64,000 nt of DNA from Pseudomonas paraeruginosa PA7 (GTDB taxonomy: Bacteria; Pseudomonadota; Gammaproteobacteria; Pseudomonadales; Pseudomonadaceae). Position 1 is the first letter of the stretch. Each line of letters opens with the position of its first letter. The notes beneath the pieces were generated by a model. It ran no database searches and had not been told where the DNA came from. It saw nothing but the letters and a program-made list of their open reading frames with translations. The stretch lies in contig NC_009656.1 of NCBI RefSeq assembly GCF_000017205.1, positions 741,001-805,000 on the forward strand, in the 5' to 3' direction. This document shows, piece by piece, positions 45,573 to 53,778 of this stretch. Position numbers and translations under genes: made by a program.

Positions 45573-46622
45573 ATGCCTTGGTATTCCACAGGCACGGTTT
45601 CCGTCGTCCCCAATTCGGACACGGTGACCGGCAGCGGCACCGCCTTCAGCGCCAATGCGCGCGCCGGCGATGCCTTCAGGGGGCCGGATGGCCGCTGGTA
45701 CGAGATCGGCAATGTCGCCAGCGCCACCGTGCTAACCATCAAGCCCGCCTATCAGGGGGCCAGTGCCACCGCCCAGGCTTATTCGATCACACCGGTGCAG
45801 GGTTACCCGAAGGCGCTGGCGGACCAGTTTCGCGATCTCAACAACCAGTGGGGTTCTCTTCTGGCGGCCGTAAAACCGTGGGCGATCGCGTCGACAGGTT
45901 CACAAGCGCAGGTCGACATGGGGATCACTGAAGTCGGTCGTGCCCTCAATGGCGCGTCTACCGCGGCTAACGCATTACGGTATCTGGGAGGCGTGACTTC
46001 GCAAATGGCGTTTACTCGTTCGTACGCCGACTCGAATGCGCTCCCCAACGAGTGCGGCTTTTTCGGGATTGGACTGGGACCGTGGTCCAACTTGCCGCCG
46101 GGTATCGACGCACTGAACCCGATCGGCTCCGCTATCTACCAGAACGTCTATGACGCCAGTACCGCCTACCAGCTGTTCATTCCCCGAACTTCGAACATTC
46201 TCTACTTCCGGCGGAAGGTCGCCGGCAATTGGCAAGCATGGGTCCGTATGCTCTCCGATGCGCAGTTGCTGGGTGCAGTGGCGCAGTCCAGTGGAGCGCC
46301 CATTGGGGCGATCATGGAGCGTGGAAGCAACGCGAACGGACAGTATGAGCGCTTCGCCAACGGGACGCAGGTATGCACCGTGAGCCTGCTCGGCGCGAAT
46401 GATCGTGTGGCCGGACAGGGCTACACCTTGACGCTACCCGCGACGTTTACAGGCGATTGGGCAGTTGGGGTTTCGGTTAGCTGGGCTTCGCACTCATTCA
46501 ACCCGGCGGCAAACAACGGCATCAGGGTTGCGTATGCCAACGGCAATGCGCTGACGTTCATCCTCTCAGAAAACCTGGGGACAAACCGTTTGCTCTTTTC
46601 GTGTGTGGGAAGGTGGTTCTGA
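45573..46622 (+). CDS. F-pyocin tail fibre-like protein with knob domain
   Basis: A 349-residue fibre. The N-terminal domain (about 1-75; MPWYSTGTVSVVPNSDTVTG) is a common phage fibre head module. The middle (about 100-145) holds a helical ALNGASTAANALRYLG segment. A phage/pyocin knob domain follows (about 150-230; YDASTAYQLFIPRTSNILYFRRKV), then a C-terminal beta domain. Codon use is close to the rest of the island, unlike the AT-rich genes just upstream. It overlaps the next gene by one base. Confidence 0.82.
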   Translation: MPWYSTGTVSVVPNSDTVTGSGTAFSANARAGDAFRGPDGRWYEIGNVASATVLTIKPAYQGASATAQAYSITPVQGYPKALADQFRDLNNQWGSLLAAVKPWAIASTGSQAQVDMGITEVGRALNGASTAANALRYLGGVTSQMAFTRSYADSNALPNECGFFGIGLGPWSNLPPGIDALNPIGSAIYQNVYDASTAYQLFIPRTSNILYFRRKVAGNWQAWVRMLSDAQLLGAVAQSSGAPIGAIMERGSNANGQYERFANGTQVCTVSLLGANDRVAGQGYTLTLPATFTGDWAVGVSVSWASHSFNPAANNGIRVAYANGNALTFILSENLGTNRLLFSCVGRWF

Positions 46623-46924
46623 TGATCATTACATTGTCACCGTATGCTCCGCTGCCTGGTAGCGACGAGCACCTCTCGCTGGTTAGAGCTGGCGATACGC
46701 TCACTGTGAACGGGCAGTTATTCGATTTCACCCCGCTTCCAAATGGAGGTGAACTACCGTCCGAGGCGATCGAGTCGGAGTGGTTCGTCGGTTCTGTTAT
46801 GCGCCGCGCCGGGCGCCTCGAATTGGCCCTACGCTTCCCGCTGGCTGAGAACGCCAGTTCAGCCGCCCGCTTTCCTGAACCGATGCTTATCGAGGCCGAC
46901 GGCCCGGTGGAGTTGCCGCGATGA
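46622..46924 (+). CDS. F-pyocin small protein after the fibre
   Basis: A 100-residue acidic protein beginning at ATG 46622 (TGATG with the fibre stop). The sequence (LSPYAPLPGSDEHLSLVRAGDTLTVNGQLFDFTPLPNGGELP) is a pattern frequently seen in pairs of short genes after phage tail fibres. A role in fibre folding or attachment is likely from position. It overlaps the next gene by 4 nt (ATGA). Confidence 0.72.
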   Translation: MIITLSPYAPLPGSDEHLSLVRAGDTLTVNGQLFDFTPLPNGGELPSEAIESEWFVGSVMRRAGRLELALRFPLAENASSAARFPEPMLIEADGPVELPR

Positions 46925-47145
46925 TCGACTGGAGTAAAGTAATAACCGCCGAGCAGCAGGTGCAGCAGCGCCAGAAGGCCGAGCACGACGCAGTGATTGT
47001 TGCGAGAGCCTGTGCCTACCGGACAGAGAGTGACCCGCTCAAGACCGAGGCTGAATTCGATGCGATCAAGGCCGGCACCGAGCCGGACTACTCTGGCTGG
47101 ATCGCCAAGGTAGAAGAGATCAAGGGGCGATATCCACTTCCTTGA
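46921..47145 (+). CDS. F-pyocin terminal small protein, chaperone-like
   Basis: A 74-residue helical protein ending in AGTEPDYSGWIAKVEEIKGRYPLP, a tail common among short phage fibre-associated proteins. The N-terminal part contains a heptad-like stretch (TAEQQVQQRQKAEHDAVIVARA). It is the last gene of the island. A degraded copy of its 3' end is found in the relic at 45403-45515. Confidence 0.75.
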   Translation: MIDWSKVITAEQQVQQRQKAEHDAVIVARACAYRTESDPLKTEAEFDAIKAGTEPDYSGWIAKVEEIKGRYPLP

Positions 47146-47210
47146 ACCCGCCCGTCATGCAAGCAGGCTTCAGCGCCACCCCGAAGCCTGTCTTGACAGT
47201 AGCATCCCCT

Positions 47211-47240
47211 GCGCCGGCCGCTCCGGCCGGCGCTCTTCTC
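47211..47240 (+). terminator. Strong hairpin closing the pyocin island
   Basis: GCGCCGGCCG and CGGCCGGCGC form a perfect 10-bp stem around CTC, followed by TCTTCTC. The T-run is interrupted, but the stem is very stable. Confidence 0.65.
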
Positions 47241-47252
47241 GACATCCCGCTG

Positions 47253-47282
47253 TTGCACCTATCCTCCCCACTGGGCTATGTT
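47253..47282 (+). promoter_or_regulatory. Probable trpG leader promoter
   Basis: TTGCAC (47253-47258) and TATGTT (47277-47282) are 18 bp apart and lie about 30 nt before the GTG of the leader peptide. Confidence 0.5.
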
Positions 47283-47311
47283 CCCCAACATGGCTTCGTG
47301 AGACCGCTATC

Positions 47312-47380
47312 GTGATCCACCTCAGCAGCATCATCACCTCCCTCATCAAGGCATTCGCCCGTTGGCGCTGGCGCGCCTGA
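47312..47380 (+). promoter_or_regulatory. trpL: Trp leader peptide and attenuator of trpGDC
   Basis: A free 22-codon frame from GTG 47312 ends in AFARWRWRA with two Trp codons just before the stop. A CCGGCC/GGCCGG hairpin follows at 47391-47404, before trpG. The last 22 bases (47360-47381) are identical to the end of gph (17290-17311). Stalling at the Trp codons would favour transcription of trpGDC when tryptophan is scarce, as established for P. putida trp genes. Confidence 0.7.
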
Positions 47381-47550
47381 CTTCTTCTTCGCCGGCCTGG
47401 CCGGTCACGTCTCCCTGCGTCCCCCGTTTTGCACAGGCATAATGCCGACGATCCACTCTCCCTTCCTGCGCGTGCGCGCCGGGAAACGGGTGTGGCGAAA
47501 GCCGGGTGATGCGATTCGCATAAGAATGAAATCAAGAGGTTACAGCCAGC

Positions 47551-48156
47551 ATGCTGCTGATGATCGATAACTACGACTCCTTCACCTACAACCTGGTGCA
47601 GTACTTCGGCGAACTCAAGGCCGAGGTCAAGGTGGTGCGCAACGACGAACTGAGCGTGGAACAGATCGAGGCCCTGGCGCCCGAGCGCATCGTCCTTTCC
47701 CCCGGTCCCTGCACCCCCAACGAGGCCGGCGTCTCGCTGGCCGTGATCGAGCGGTTCGCCGGCAGGCTGCCGCTGCTCGGCGTCTGCCTTGGCCACCAGA
47801 GCATCGGCCAGGCTTTCGGTGGCGAAGTGGTGCGGGCGCGGCAGGTGATGCACGGCAAGACCAGCCCGATCCACCACAAGGACCTCGGCGTGTTCGCCGG
47901 CCTGGCCAATCCCCTGACGGTGACCCGCTACCACTCGCTGGTGGTGAAGCGAGAGAGCCTGCCGGAGTGCCTGGAGATCACCGCCTGGACCCAGCTCGAC
48001 GACGGTTCGGTCGACGAGATCATGGGCGTGCGGCACAAGACCCTGAACGTCGAGGGCGTGCAATTCCATCCCGAATCCATCCTCACCGAGCAGGGCCACG
48101 AGTTGCTGGCCAACTTCCTCCGCCAGCGGGGCGGCGTGCGTGGGGAGGGCAACTGA
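47551..48156 (+). CDS. trpG: Anthranilate synthase glutamine amidotransferase
   Basis: A 201-residue class I glutamine amidotransferase supplying ammonia to TrpE. The N-terminus [18 protein letters not shown], the nucleophile Cys in [15 protein letters not shown] (Cys79), and the His-x-Glu of QFHPESIL (about 170) are present. It lies 20 nt before trpD and is far from trpE because of the pyocin island. Confidence 0.96.
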   Translation: MLLMIDNYDSFTYNLVQYFGELKAEVKVVRNDELSVEQIEALAPERIVLSPGPCTPNEAGVSLAVIERFAGRLPLLGVCLGHQSIGQAFGGEVVRARQVMHGKTSPIHHKDLGVFAGLANPLTVTRYHSLVVKRESLPECLEITAWTQLDDGSVDEIMGVRHKTLNVEGVQFHPESILTEQGHELLANFLRQRGGVRGEGN

Positions 48157-48157
48157 G

Positions 48158-49207
48158 ATGGATATCAAGGGAGCCCTCAATCGCATCGTCAACCAGCTCG
48201 ACCTGACCACCGAGGAAATGCAGGCGGTCATGCGCCAGATCATGACCGGCCGGTGCACCGACGCGCAGATCGGCGCCTTCCTGATGGGCATGCGGATGAA
48301 GAGCGAAACCATCGACGAGATCGTCGGCGCGGTGGCGGTGATGCGCGAACTGGCCGACGGCGTGCAGTTGCCTACGCTGAAGCATGTGGTCGACGTGGTC
48401 GGCACCGGCGGCGATGGGGCGAACATCTTCAACGTATCCTCGGCGGCGTCCTTCGTGGTCGCCGCCGCTGGCGGCAAGGTCGCCAAGCACGGTAACCGCG
48501 CGGTTTCCGGCAAGAGCGGCAGCGCCGACCTGCTGGAAGCCGCCGGCATCTACCTGGAGCTGACCTCCGAACAGGTGGCGCGTTGCATCGACACCGTCGG
48601 CGTCGGGTTCATGTTCGCCCAGGTCCACCACAAGGCGATGAAGTACGCCGCCGGTCCGCGCCGCGAGCTGGGCTTGCGGACCCTGTTCAACATGCTTGGC
48701 CCGTTGACCAACCCGGCCGGAGTCAGGCACCAGGTGGTCGGGGTGTTCACCCAGGAGCTGTGCAAGCCGCTGGCGGAGGTGCTCAAGCGCCTTGGCAGCG
48801 AGCATGTGCTGGTGGTGCATTCGCGCGACGGGCTGGACGAGTTCAGTCTCGCCGCGGCGACCCACATCGCCGAGTTGAAGGACGGCGAGGTACGCGAGTA
48901 CGAAGTACGCCCCGAGGACTTCGGGATCAAGAGCCAGACCCTGATGGGCCTGGAGGTCGACAGTCCGCAGGCGTCGCTGGAGCTGATCCGTGATGCCCTG
49001 GGCCGGCGCAAGACCGAGGCCGGGCAGAAGGCTGCCGAGCTGATCGTGATGAATGCCGGCCCGGCACTGTACGCTGCCGATCTGGCGACCAGCCTGCACG
49101 AGGGCATTCAACTGGCCCACGACGCCCTGCACACCGGGCTGGCGCGGGAGAAGATGGACGAGCTGGTGGCCTTCACCGCCGTTTACAGAGAGGAGAACGC
49201 ACAGTGA
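48158..49207 (+). CDS. trpD: Anthranilate phosphoribosyltransferase
   Basis: The protein from ATG 48158 (MDIKGALNR) is 349 residues; an upstream in-frame start at 48140 adds six. It transfers phosphoribose from PRPP to anthranilate. The PRPP-binding [15 protein letters not shown] (about 80-94), [19 protein letters not shown] (about 109) and the GPLTNPAG motif are intact. Second gene of trpGDC; its stop overlaps the trpC start. Confidence 0.96.
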   Translation: MDIKGALNRIVNQLDLTTEEMQAVMRQIMTGRCTDAQIGAFLMGMRMKSETIDEIVGAVAVMRELADGVQLPTLKHVVDVVGTGGDGANIFNVSSAASFVVAAAGGKVAKHGNRAVSGKSGSADLLEAAGIYLELTSEQVARCIDTVGVGFMFAQVHHKAMKYAAGPRRELGLRTLFNMLGPLTNPAGVRHQVVGVFTQELCKPLAEVLKRLGSEHVLVVHSRDGLDEFSLAAATHIAELKDGEVREYEVRPEDFGIKSQTLMGLEVDSPQASLELIRDALGRRKTEAGQKAAELIVMNAGPALYAADLATSLHEGIQLAHDALHTGLAREKMDELVAFTAVYREENAQ

Positions 49208-50040
49208 GTGTGCCGACGGTTCTGCAGAAGATCCTTGCCCGCAAGGCCGAGGAAGTCGCCGAGCGCCGCGCGCGCGTCAATCTGGCCGAGGTCGAGCGCC
49301 TGGCGCGTAGCGCCGATGCGCCGCGCGGCTTCGCCAATGCCCTGCTGGAGCGGGCCAGGCGCAAGGAGCCGGCGGTGATCGCCGAGATCAAGAAGGCTTC
49401 GCCGAGCAAGGGCGTGTTGCGCGAGCACTTCGTTCCGGCGGAGATCGCCCGCAGCTATGAGGCGGGCGGCGCGGCCTGCCTGTCGGTACTCACCGATGTG
49501 GATTTCTTCCAGGGCGCCGATGCGTACCTGAAGGAAGCGCGCGCGGCCTGCGCGCTGCCGGTGATCCGCAAGGACTTCATGATCGATCCGTATCAGATCG
49601 TCGAGGCGCGGGCGATCGGCGCGGACTGCATCCTGCTAATCGTCTCGGCGCTGGACGACATGCTGATGGGCGAGCTGGCGGCGACCGCGAAATCGGTCGG
49701 CCTCGACGTGCTGGTCGAGGTGCATGACGGCGCCGAGCTGGAACGTGCGCTGAAGACCCTGGACACGCCGTTGGTAGGGATCAACAACCGCAACCTGCAT
49801 ACCTTCGAGGTGAGCCTGGAAACCACCCTCGACCTGCTGCCGGAGATTCCCCGCGACCGTCTGGTGGTGACCGAGAGCGGCATTCTCAACCGCGCCGATG
49901 TCGAGCTGATGGAAGTCAGCGAAGTCTATGCCTTCCTGGTCGGCGAGGCGTTCATGCGCGCCGACGATCCTGGCCTGGAGCTGAAGCGCCTGTTCTTCCA
50001 GGAGCGTGGCGGCGTGGTGCTGGGCGCCGATCCTGACTGA
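49204..50040 (+). CDS. trpC: Indole-3-glycerol phosphate synthase
   Basis: A 278-residue TIM-barrel enzyme closing the indole ring. The start at GTG 49204 overlaps trpD by 4 nt. Catalytic Lys and Glu are in [13 protein letters not shown] (about 58-70), [12 protein letters not shown] (about 120) and GINNRNL (about 197). The length and motifs are normal, and the gene is monofunctional (no fused PRA isomerase). Confidence 0.96.
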   Translation: MSVPTVLQKILARKAEEVAERRARVNLAEVERLARSADAPRGFANALLERARRKEPAVIAEIKKASPSKGVLREHFVPAEIARSYEAGGAACLSVLTDVDFFQGADAYLKEARAACALPVIRKDFMIDPYQIVEARAIGADCILLIVSALDDMLMGELAATAKSVGLDVLVEVHDGAELERALKTLDTPLVGINNRNLHTFEVSLETTLDLLPEIPRDRLVVTESGILNRADVELMEVSEVYAFLVGEAFMRADDPGLELKRLFFQERGGVVLGADPD

Positions 50041-50063
50041 TCCGCGCTGTCGAACCCCATGAG

Positions 50064-50090
50064 AAAGGCCGGTTGCGACCGGCCTTTTTC
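50064..50090. terminator. Bidirectional terminator between trpC and vfr
   Basis: AAAGGCCGGT-TGCG-ACCGGCCTTT with A and T runs on both sides serves the convergent trpC (plus) and vfr (minus) transcripts. Confidence 0.9.
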
Positions 50091-50101
50091 ATGGGTGCTG
50101 T

Positions 50102-50745
50102 TCAGCGGGTGCCGAAGACCACCATGGTCTTGCCCTTCACGTGCACCAGGCCCTGTTCCTCCAGGCTCTTGAGCACGCGGCCGACCATCTCCCGCGAGCA
50201 GCCGACGATCCGGCCGATCTCCTGGCGGGTGATCTTGATCTGCATGCCGTCGGGGTGGGTCATGGCGTCCGGTTGCTGGCACAGGTCCAGCAGGGTGCGG
50301 GCGACACGACCGGTGACGTCGAGGAAGGCCAGGTCGCCGACCTTGCGGGTGGTCTTGCGCAGGCGGTCGGCCATCTGGCTGCCGAGGGTGTAGAGGATCT
50401 CGGAGTCCTGCTGCGAGAGTTCGCGGAACTTCGCGTAGCTGATCTCGGCGACTCGCATTCCACCTTGGCGCGAACCCAGGCGCTGCGCTCCTGTTCGCTG
50501 CCTTCCTTTTCGAACAAGCCCAGCTCGCCGAAGAAATCACCGCTGTTGAGGTAGCCGATGATCATTTCGCGGCCGTCGTCGTCCTCGATGAGGATGGTGA
50601 CCGAACCCTTGATGATGAAGAACAGCGTTTCGCAGCGGTCGCCGGCATAGATGATGGTGCTCTTTGCGGTGTAGCGGCGGCGGTGACAGTGTGCGAGCAG
50701 CTTGTCGAGGTGTTTGAGTTTGGGTGTGTGGGTAATAGCTACCAT
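50102..50745 (-). pseudogene. vfr: Vfr cAMP-dependent global regulator, frameshifted
   Basis: The CRP-family regulator Vfr (normally 214 residues) starts at ATG 50745 and is intact through codon 98 (ending in AKVECE) with the whole cAMP-binding fold. Then one base is missing: the plus strand reads GCGACTCGC at 50448-50456, where the intact gene needs GCGACCTCGC. The frame shifts and runs on for about 63 unrelated residues to 50260. The rest of Vfr (VAEISYAK... to the C-terminal HTH, including [12 protein letters not shown]) is intact in the other frame, to 50102. The locus is 644 nt, one short of 215 codons. As written, the strain makes no DNA-binding Vfr, unless this is a sequencing error. 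Confidence 0.88.
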
Positions 50746-51016
50746 GCCCGAGTCCCGAAAGAATAAAGAATATGCCTGACGTGCAAGGCAATGTTTTTTT
50801 GAGTTCTTATGAAGAGACCTGCCAGGGCCCGGGAGCTCAGCGGAGAGCTCCCCCCAACCGGGCAGATCGGAAAGTGTGCCAGTAAACCGGGTCCAGCTTA
50901 ACAGACGGGCCATGAAGGTTGATGTGATTTTGCGACGCAGCTATCAGGACTGTGATCCCGTACTGTCCTTGGGCCCTGTGCTAAGCTGGCGCCCTTTGCC
51001 GGCGGGAGTCTGAACG

Positions 51017-51439
51017 ATGAAAGCGCGTATCCAGTGGGCGGGCGAGGCGATGTTCCTCGGCGAGTCCGGTAGCGGCCACGTGGTGGTGATGGACGGTCCG
51101 CCGGATCACGGCGGACGCAACCTTGGCGTGCGGCCCATGGAGATGGTCCTGATCGGCCTCGGCGGTTGCACCAACTTCGATGTGGTCAGCATCCTGAAGA
51201 AGGCGCGCCAGCCGGTAGAAAGCTGCGAGGCCTTCCTCGAGGCCGAGCGGGCCGACGAAGAGCCCAAGGTGTTCACGAAGATCCACGTGCACTTCGTGGT
51301 CAAGGGTCGCGGCCTGAAGGAGGCCCAGGTCAAGCGCGCGGTGGAACTGTCGGCGGAGAAATACTGCTCGGCCTCGATCATGCTCGGCCGCGGCGGGGTG
51401 GAGATCACCCACGACTACGAGATCGTCGAACTCGGCTGA
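51017..51439 (+). CDS. OsmC/YhfA-family protein
   Basis: A 140-residue protein of the OsmC superfamily. The two conserved Cys are present in IGLGGCTNFDVVSILKK (about 51-67) and KYCSASIML (about 115-123), which in the family act in thiol peroxidase chemistry. YhfA-type members often lie beside crp; here the gene is divergent from vfr, the Pseudomonas CRP homologue, the same arrangement. The physiological substrate is unknown. Confidence 0.85.
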   Translation: MKARIQWAGEAMFLGESGSGHVVVMDGPPDHGGRNLGVRPMEMVLIGLGGCTNFDVVSILKKARQPVESCEAFLEAERADEEPKVFTKIHVHFVVKGRGLKEAQVKRAVELSAEKYCSASIMLGRGGVEITHDYEIVELG

Positions 51440-51758
51440 GACGACATCCGGTCATCATAAAAGGGGCGCAAACTCTGGCGGAGGCTCGATCGGCTCTGCA
51501 TAATGCGCCCCTTTTTTCGTGCCGCGCAGTTTCGTCGGGCGGCCCTTCAGTTCGGAAGTTTCTTCCGGTCTGATAGACGTTTCCCGAGCCATCCCGGTCG
51601 GGCGACCAATGGCGCCAGCCGGCGCCCGTGCAACTCAACAAACCACAATCGCCATCGCGAAGAGGTGTTAACCGTCCTACGCAGGTGCGTCGTTCGCATC
51701 TGACGGGCATGCCCCAACCCTGCGGCAGAGCCGCACGCAACCGAGAGAGTTCCCCACG
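51440..51758 (+). other. Intergenic region before speD
   Basis: This 319-nt stretch contains a terminator (AAGGGGCGCA at 51461-51470 with TGCGCCCCTT at 51504-51513, then TTTT) for the OsmC-like gene. The remaining 240 nt form a leader region before speD in which I see no convincing gene. Confidence 0.6.
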
Positions 51759-52553
51759 GTGAAAAGCAAACTCAAGCTCCACGGGTTCAACAACCTGACG
51801 AAGACCTTGAGCTTCAACATCTACGACATCTGCTACGCCGAGACGCCCGAAGACCTCCAGGCCTACGTGCAGTACATCGACGAAGAGTACGACGCGGAGC
51901 GTCTGACGCAGATTCTTACCGATGTTGTCGACATCATCGGCGCCAATATCCTGAACATCGCACGTCAGGACTACGACCCCCAGGGCGCCAGCGTGACCAT
52001 CCTGATCTCCGAGCAGCCGGTCACCCCGACCGACAGCCAGATCGAAGAGTCCCCGGGCCCGCTGCCGGACACCATCCTGGCGCACCTGGATAAAAGCCAC
52101 ATCACCGTGCATACCTACCCGGAAATCCATCCGGTGGACGGCATCGCGACCTTCCGCGTGGACATCGACGTATCCACCTGTGGGGTGATCTCCCCGCTGA
52201 AGGCCCTCAACTACCTGATCCACCAGTTCGATTCGGACATCGTCACGGTCGACTACCGGGTCCGCGGCTTCACCCGCGACATCGAGGGGCGCAAGCACTT
52301 CATCGACCACGAGATCAACTCGATCCAGAACTATCTCTCCGACGACACCCGCGAGGCCTACCAGATGACCGACGTGAACGTGTACCAGGAGAACCTGTTC
52401 CACACCAAGATGCTGCTCAAGGACTTCGAACTGGAGAACTACCTGTTCGGCGACGCCACCCGCAACCTCTCGGCGGAGCAGCGCGAGCAGGTCACCGAGC
52501 GGCTCAGGCACGAGATGCTGGAGATCTTCTACGCGCGCAACATGCCGCACTGA
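51759..52553 (+). CDS. speD: S-adenosylmethionine decarboxylase proenzyme
   Basis: A 264-residue type 1 (E. coli-like) SpeD that makes the aminopropyl donor for spermidine. The proenzyme cleaves itself between Lys112 and Ser113 in [14 protein letters not shown], generating the pyruvoyl cofactor. The downstream [15 protein letters not shown] and [12 protein letters not shown] blocks are conserved. Start at GTG 51759. No spermidine synthase gene is adjacent. Confidence 0.95.
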   Translation: MKSKLKLHGFNNLTKTLSFNIYDICYAETPEDLQAYVQYIDEEYDAERLTQILTDVVDIIGANILNIARQDYDPQGASVTILISEQPVTPTDSQIEESPGPLPDTILAHLDKSHITVHTYPEIHPVDGIATFRVDIDVSTCGVISPLKALNYLIHQFDSDIVTVDYRVRGFTRDIEGRKHFIDHEINSIQNYLSDDTREAYQMTDVNVYQENLFHTKMLLKDFELENYLFGDATRNLSAEQREQVTERLRHEMLEIFYARNMPH

Positions 52554-52578
52554 TCGCCCGCAGGACCCGCAAGATAAG

Positions 52579-52605
52579 AAAAAGCCCGCTTCGAGCGGGC
52601 TTTTT
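52579..52605. terminator. Bidirectional terminator between speD and coq7
   Basis: AAAAAGCCCGCT-TCG-AGCGGGCTTTTT, with A and T runs for both directions of the convergent genes. Confidence 0.92.
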
Positions 52606-52617
52606 CATGGGGGCGAT

Positions 52618-53265
52618 TCAGATGCGGTAGGTGCTCTTGGTCATCACCTTGGCCAGCAGGCTCATGCCCAGTTTCACCGGCGCCGGGAAGCGCAGGCCGC
52701 CGGCGGCCAGGGCGTTGCTCGAATGCTGTTCTTCGTCGACACGCATCTGCTCGAGGATGGCGCGGGACTTCCGATCTTCCTGGGGAATCTGCGCCAGGTG
52801 TTCGTCCAGGTGCTTGCATACCTGGTCCTCGGTGGCGGCGACGAAGCCCAGGCTGACGCGGTCGCTGACCAGGCCGGCGGCGGCGCCGACGCCGAACGAC
52901 AGGCCGTAGAAGATCGGGTTGAGCACGCTGGGACGGCTGCCCAGCTGGCGGATGCGTTGCTCGCACCAGGCCAGGTGGTCGATCTCCTCCTCGGCGGCTT
53001 CTTCCATTGCCTCGCGGACCTCCGGCAGCCTGGCCGTCAGCGACTGGCCCTGGTACAGCGCCTGGGCGCAGACCTCGCCGGTATGGTTGATGCGCATCAG
53101 GCCGGCGATGTGGCGGGTGTCTTCCTCGCTCAGCTCGCCGTCGGGCTCCACGATGGCCGGCGACGGTCGTGCCGGCTGGCCGCTGAACGGCAGCAGGGTG
53201 CGCAGGGCGGAGTCGGCCTGCAGCAGGAAACGGTCGATGGGCGAATAGTGGCGGTCGGCGGACAT
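52618..53265 (-). CDS. coq7: 3-demethoxyubiquinol 3-hydroxylase
   Basis: A 215-residue di-iron hydroxylase for the penultimate step of ubiquinone synthesis. Iron ligands are visible as the Glu of [15 protein letters not shown] (about 62-76), ExxH in EEIDHLAW (about 92-99), a Glu in [15 protein letters not shown] (about 144-158) and ExxH in [11 protein letters not shown]. Length and motifs are those of the Coq7 family found in pseudomonads. Start at ATG 53265. Confidence 0.95.
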   Translation of the reverse strand: MSADRHYSPIDRFLLQADSALRTLLPFSGQPARPSPAIVEPDGELSEEDTRHIAGLMRINHTGEVCAQALYQGQSLTARLPEVREAMEEAAEEEIDHLAWCEQRIRQLGSRPSVLNPIFYGLSFGVGAAAGLVSDRVSLGFVAATEDQVCKHLDEHLAQIPQEDRKSRAILEQMRVDEEQHSSNALAAGGLRFPAPVKLGMSLLAKVMTKSTYRI

Positions 53266-53364
53266 GGCGCACCTCCGGAAACGAAAGATCGCACCAGTTT
53301 ACCGGAAGTGCGCTGATAGCAGGATGTTGCGGACGGGCTGCGATGTCGCAGCGCCAGCAGGGAT

Positions 53365-53703
53365 TCAGCCCGGCGGCCAATGCATCTGGCGTTGACCCAG
53401 CACGTGCATGTGGATGTGGTGCACGGTCTGCCCGCCAAGGTCGTTGCAGTTCATCACCACACGGAAGCCTTCCGCGCAGCCCTGCTCGCGCGCCAGGCGC
53501 TGGGCGGTGAAGAGGATATGGCCTGCCAGCGGCCGGTCGGCCTCGGTCAGGTGCTCGAGGGTGGGGATGTGCCTTTTCGGGATGACCAGGAAGTGCACCG
53601 GCGCCTGCGGGCCGATATCGTGAAACGCGACAACTTCCTCGTCTTCATAGAACTTGCGCGCGGGAACTTCCCCCGCCACGATCTTGCAGAACAGACAGTC
53701 CAT
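53365..53703 (-). CDS. HIT-family nucleotide-binding protein
   Basis: A 112-residue histidine-triad protein. MDCLFCKIVAGEVPA opens the fold, and the active-site HIHMHVLG near residue 98 supplies the nucleophilic His. Family members hydrolyse adenosine phosphoramidates. I chose ATG 53703 because it gives the family length; the longer frame upstream has no similarity. It is divergent from the AAA+ ATPase gene. Confidence 0.92.
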   Translation of the reverse strand: MDCLFCKIVAGEVPARKFYEDEEVVAFHDIGPQAPVHFLVIPKRHIPTLEHLTEADRPLAGHILFTAQRLAREQGCAEGFRVVMNCNDLGGQTVHHIHMHVLGQRQMHWPPG

Positions 53704-53778
53704 GGGCGTTCCCTCCGATTTCGGTATTCCCCGAGTGTAGCGGCGCCCGTCGCGACCACCCAAGCGTGAGGAGACGCG

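Larger units (their letters stand above)
47146..47550 (+). other. Junction between pyocin island and trpGDC
   Basis: This 405-nt stretch holds the island's final terminator (47211-47240), a promoter candidate (47253-47282), the leader peptide (47312-47380) and about 170 nt of leader RNA before trpG. I see no other gene. Confidence 0.7.

Noticed and set aside
17290..47381. 22-bp perfect direct repeat flanking trpE plus the pyocin island, as possible attachment sites
   Set aside because: Both copies encode the same RWRWRA-stop leader end in frame and precede trp genes, so shared attenuator function explains them; there is no integrase or tRNA at either end, and trpE would lie inside the element.
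51503..51703. 66-codon frame before speD
   Set aside because: Begins inside the terminator stem of the OsmC-like gene and has no recognisable sequence.
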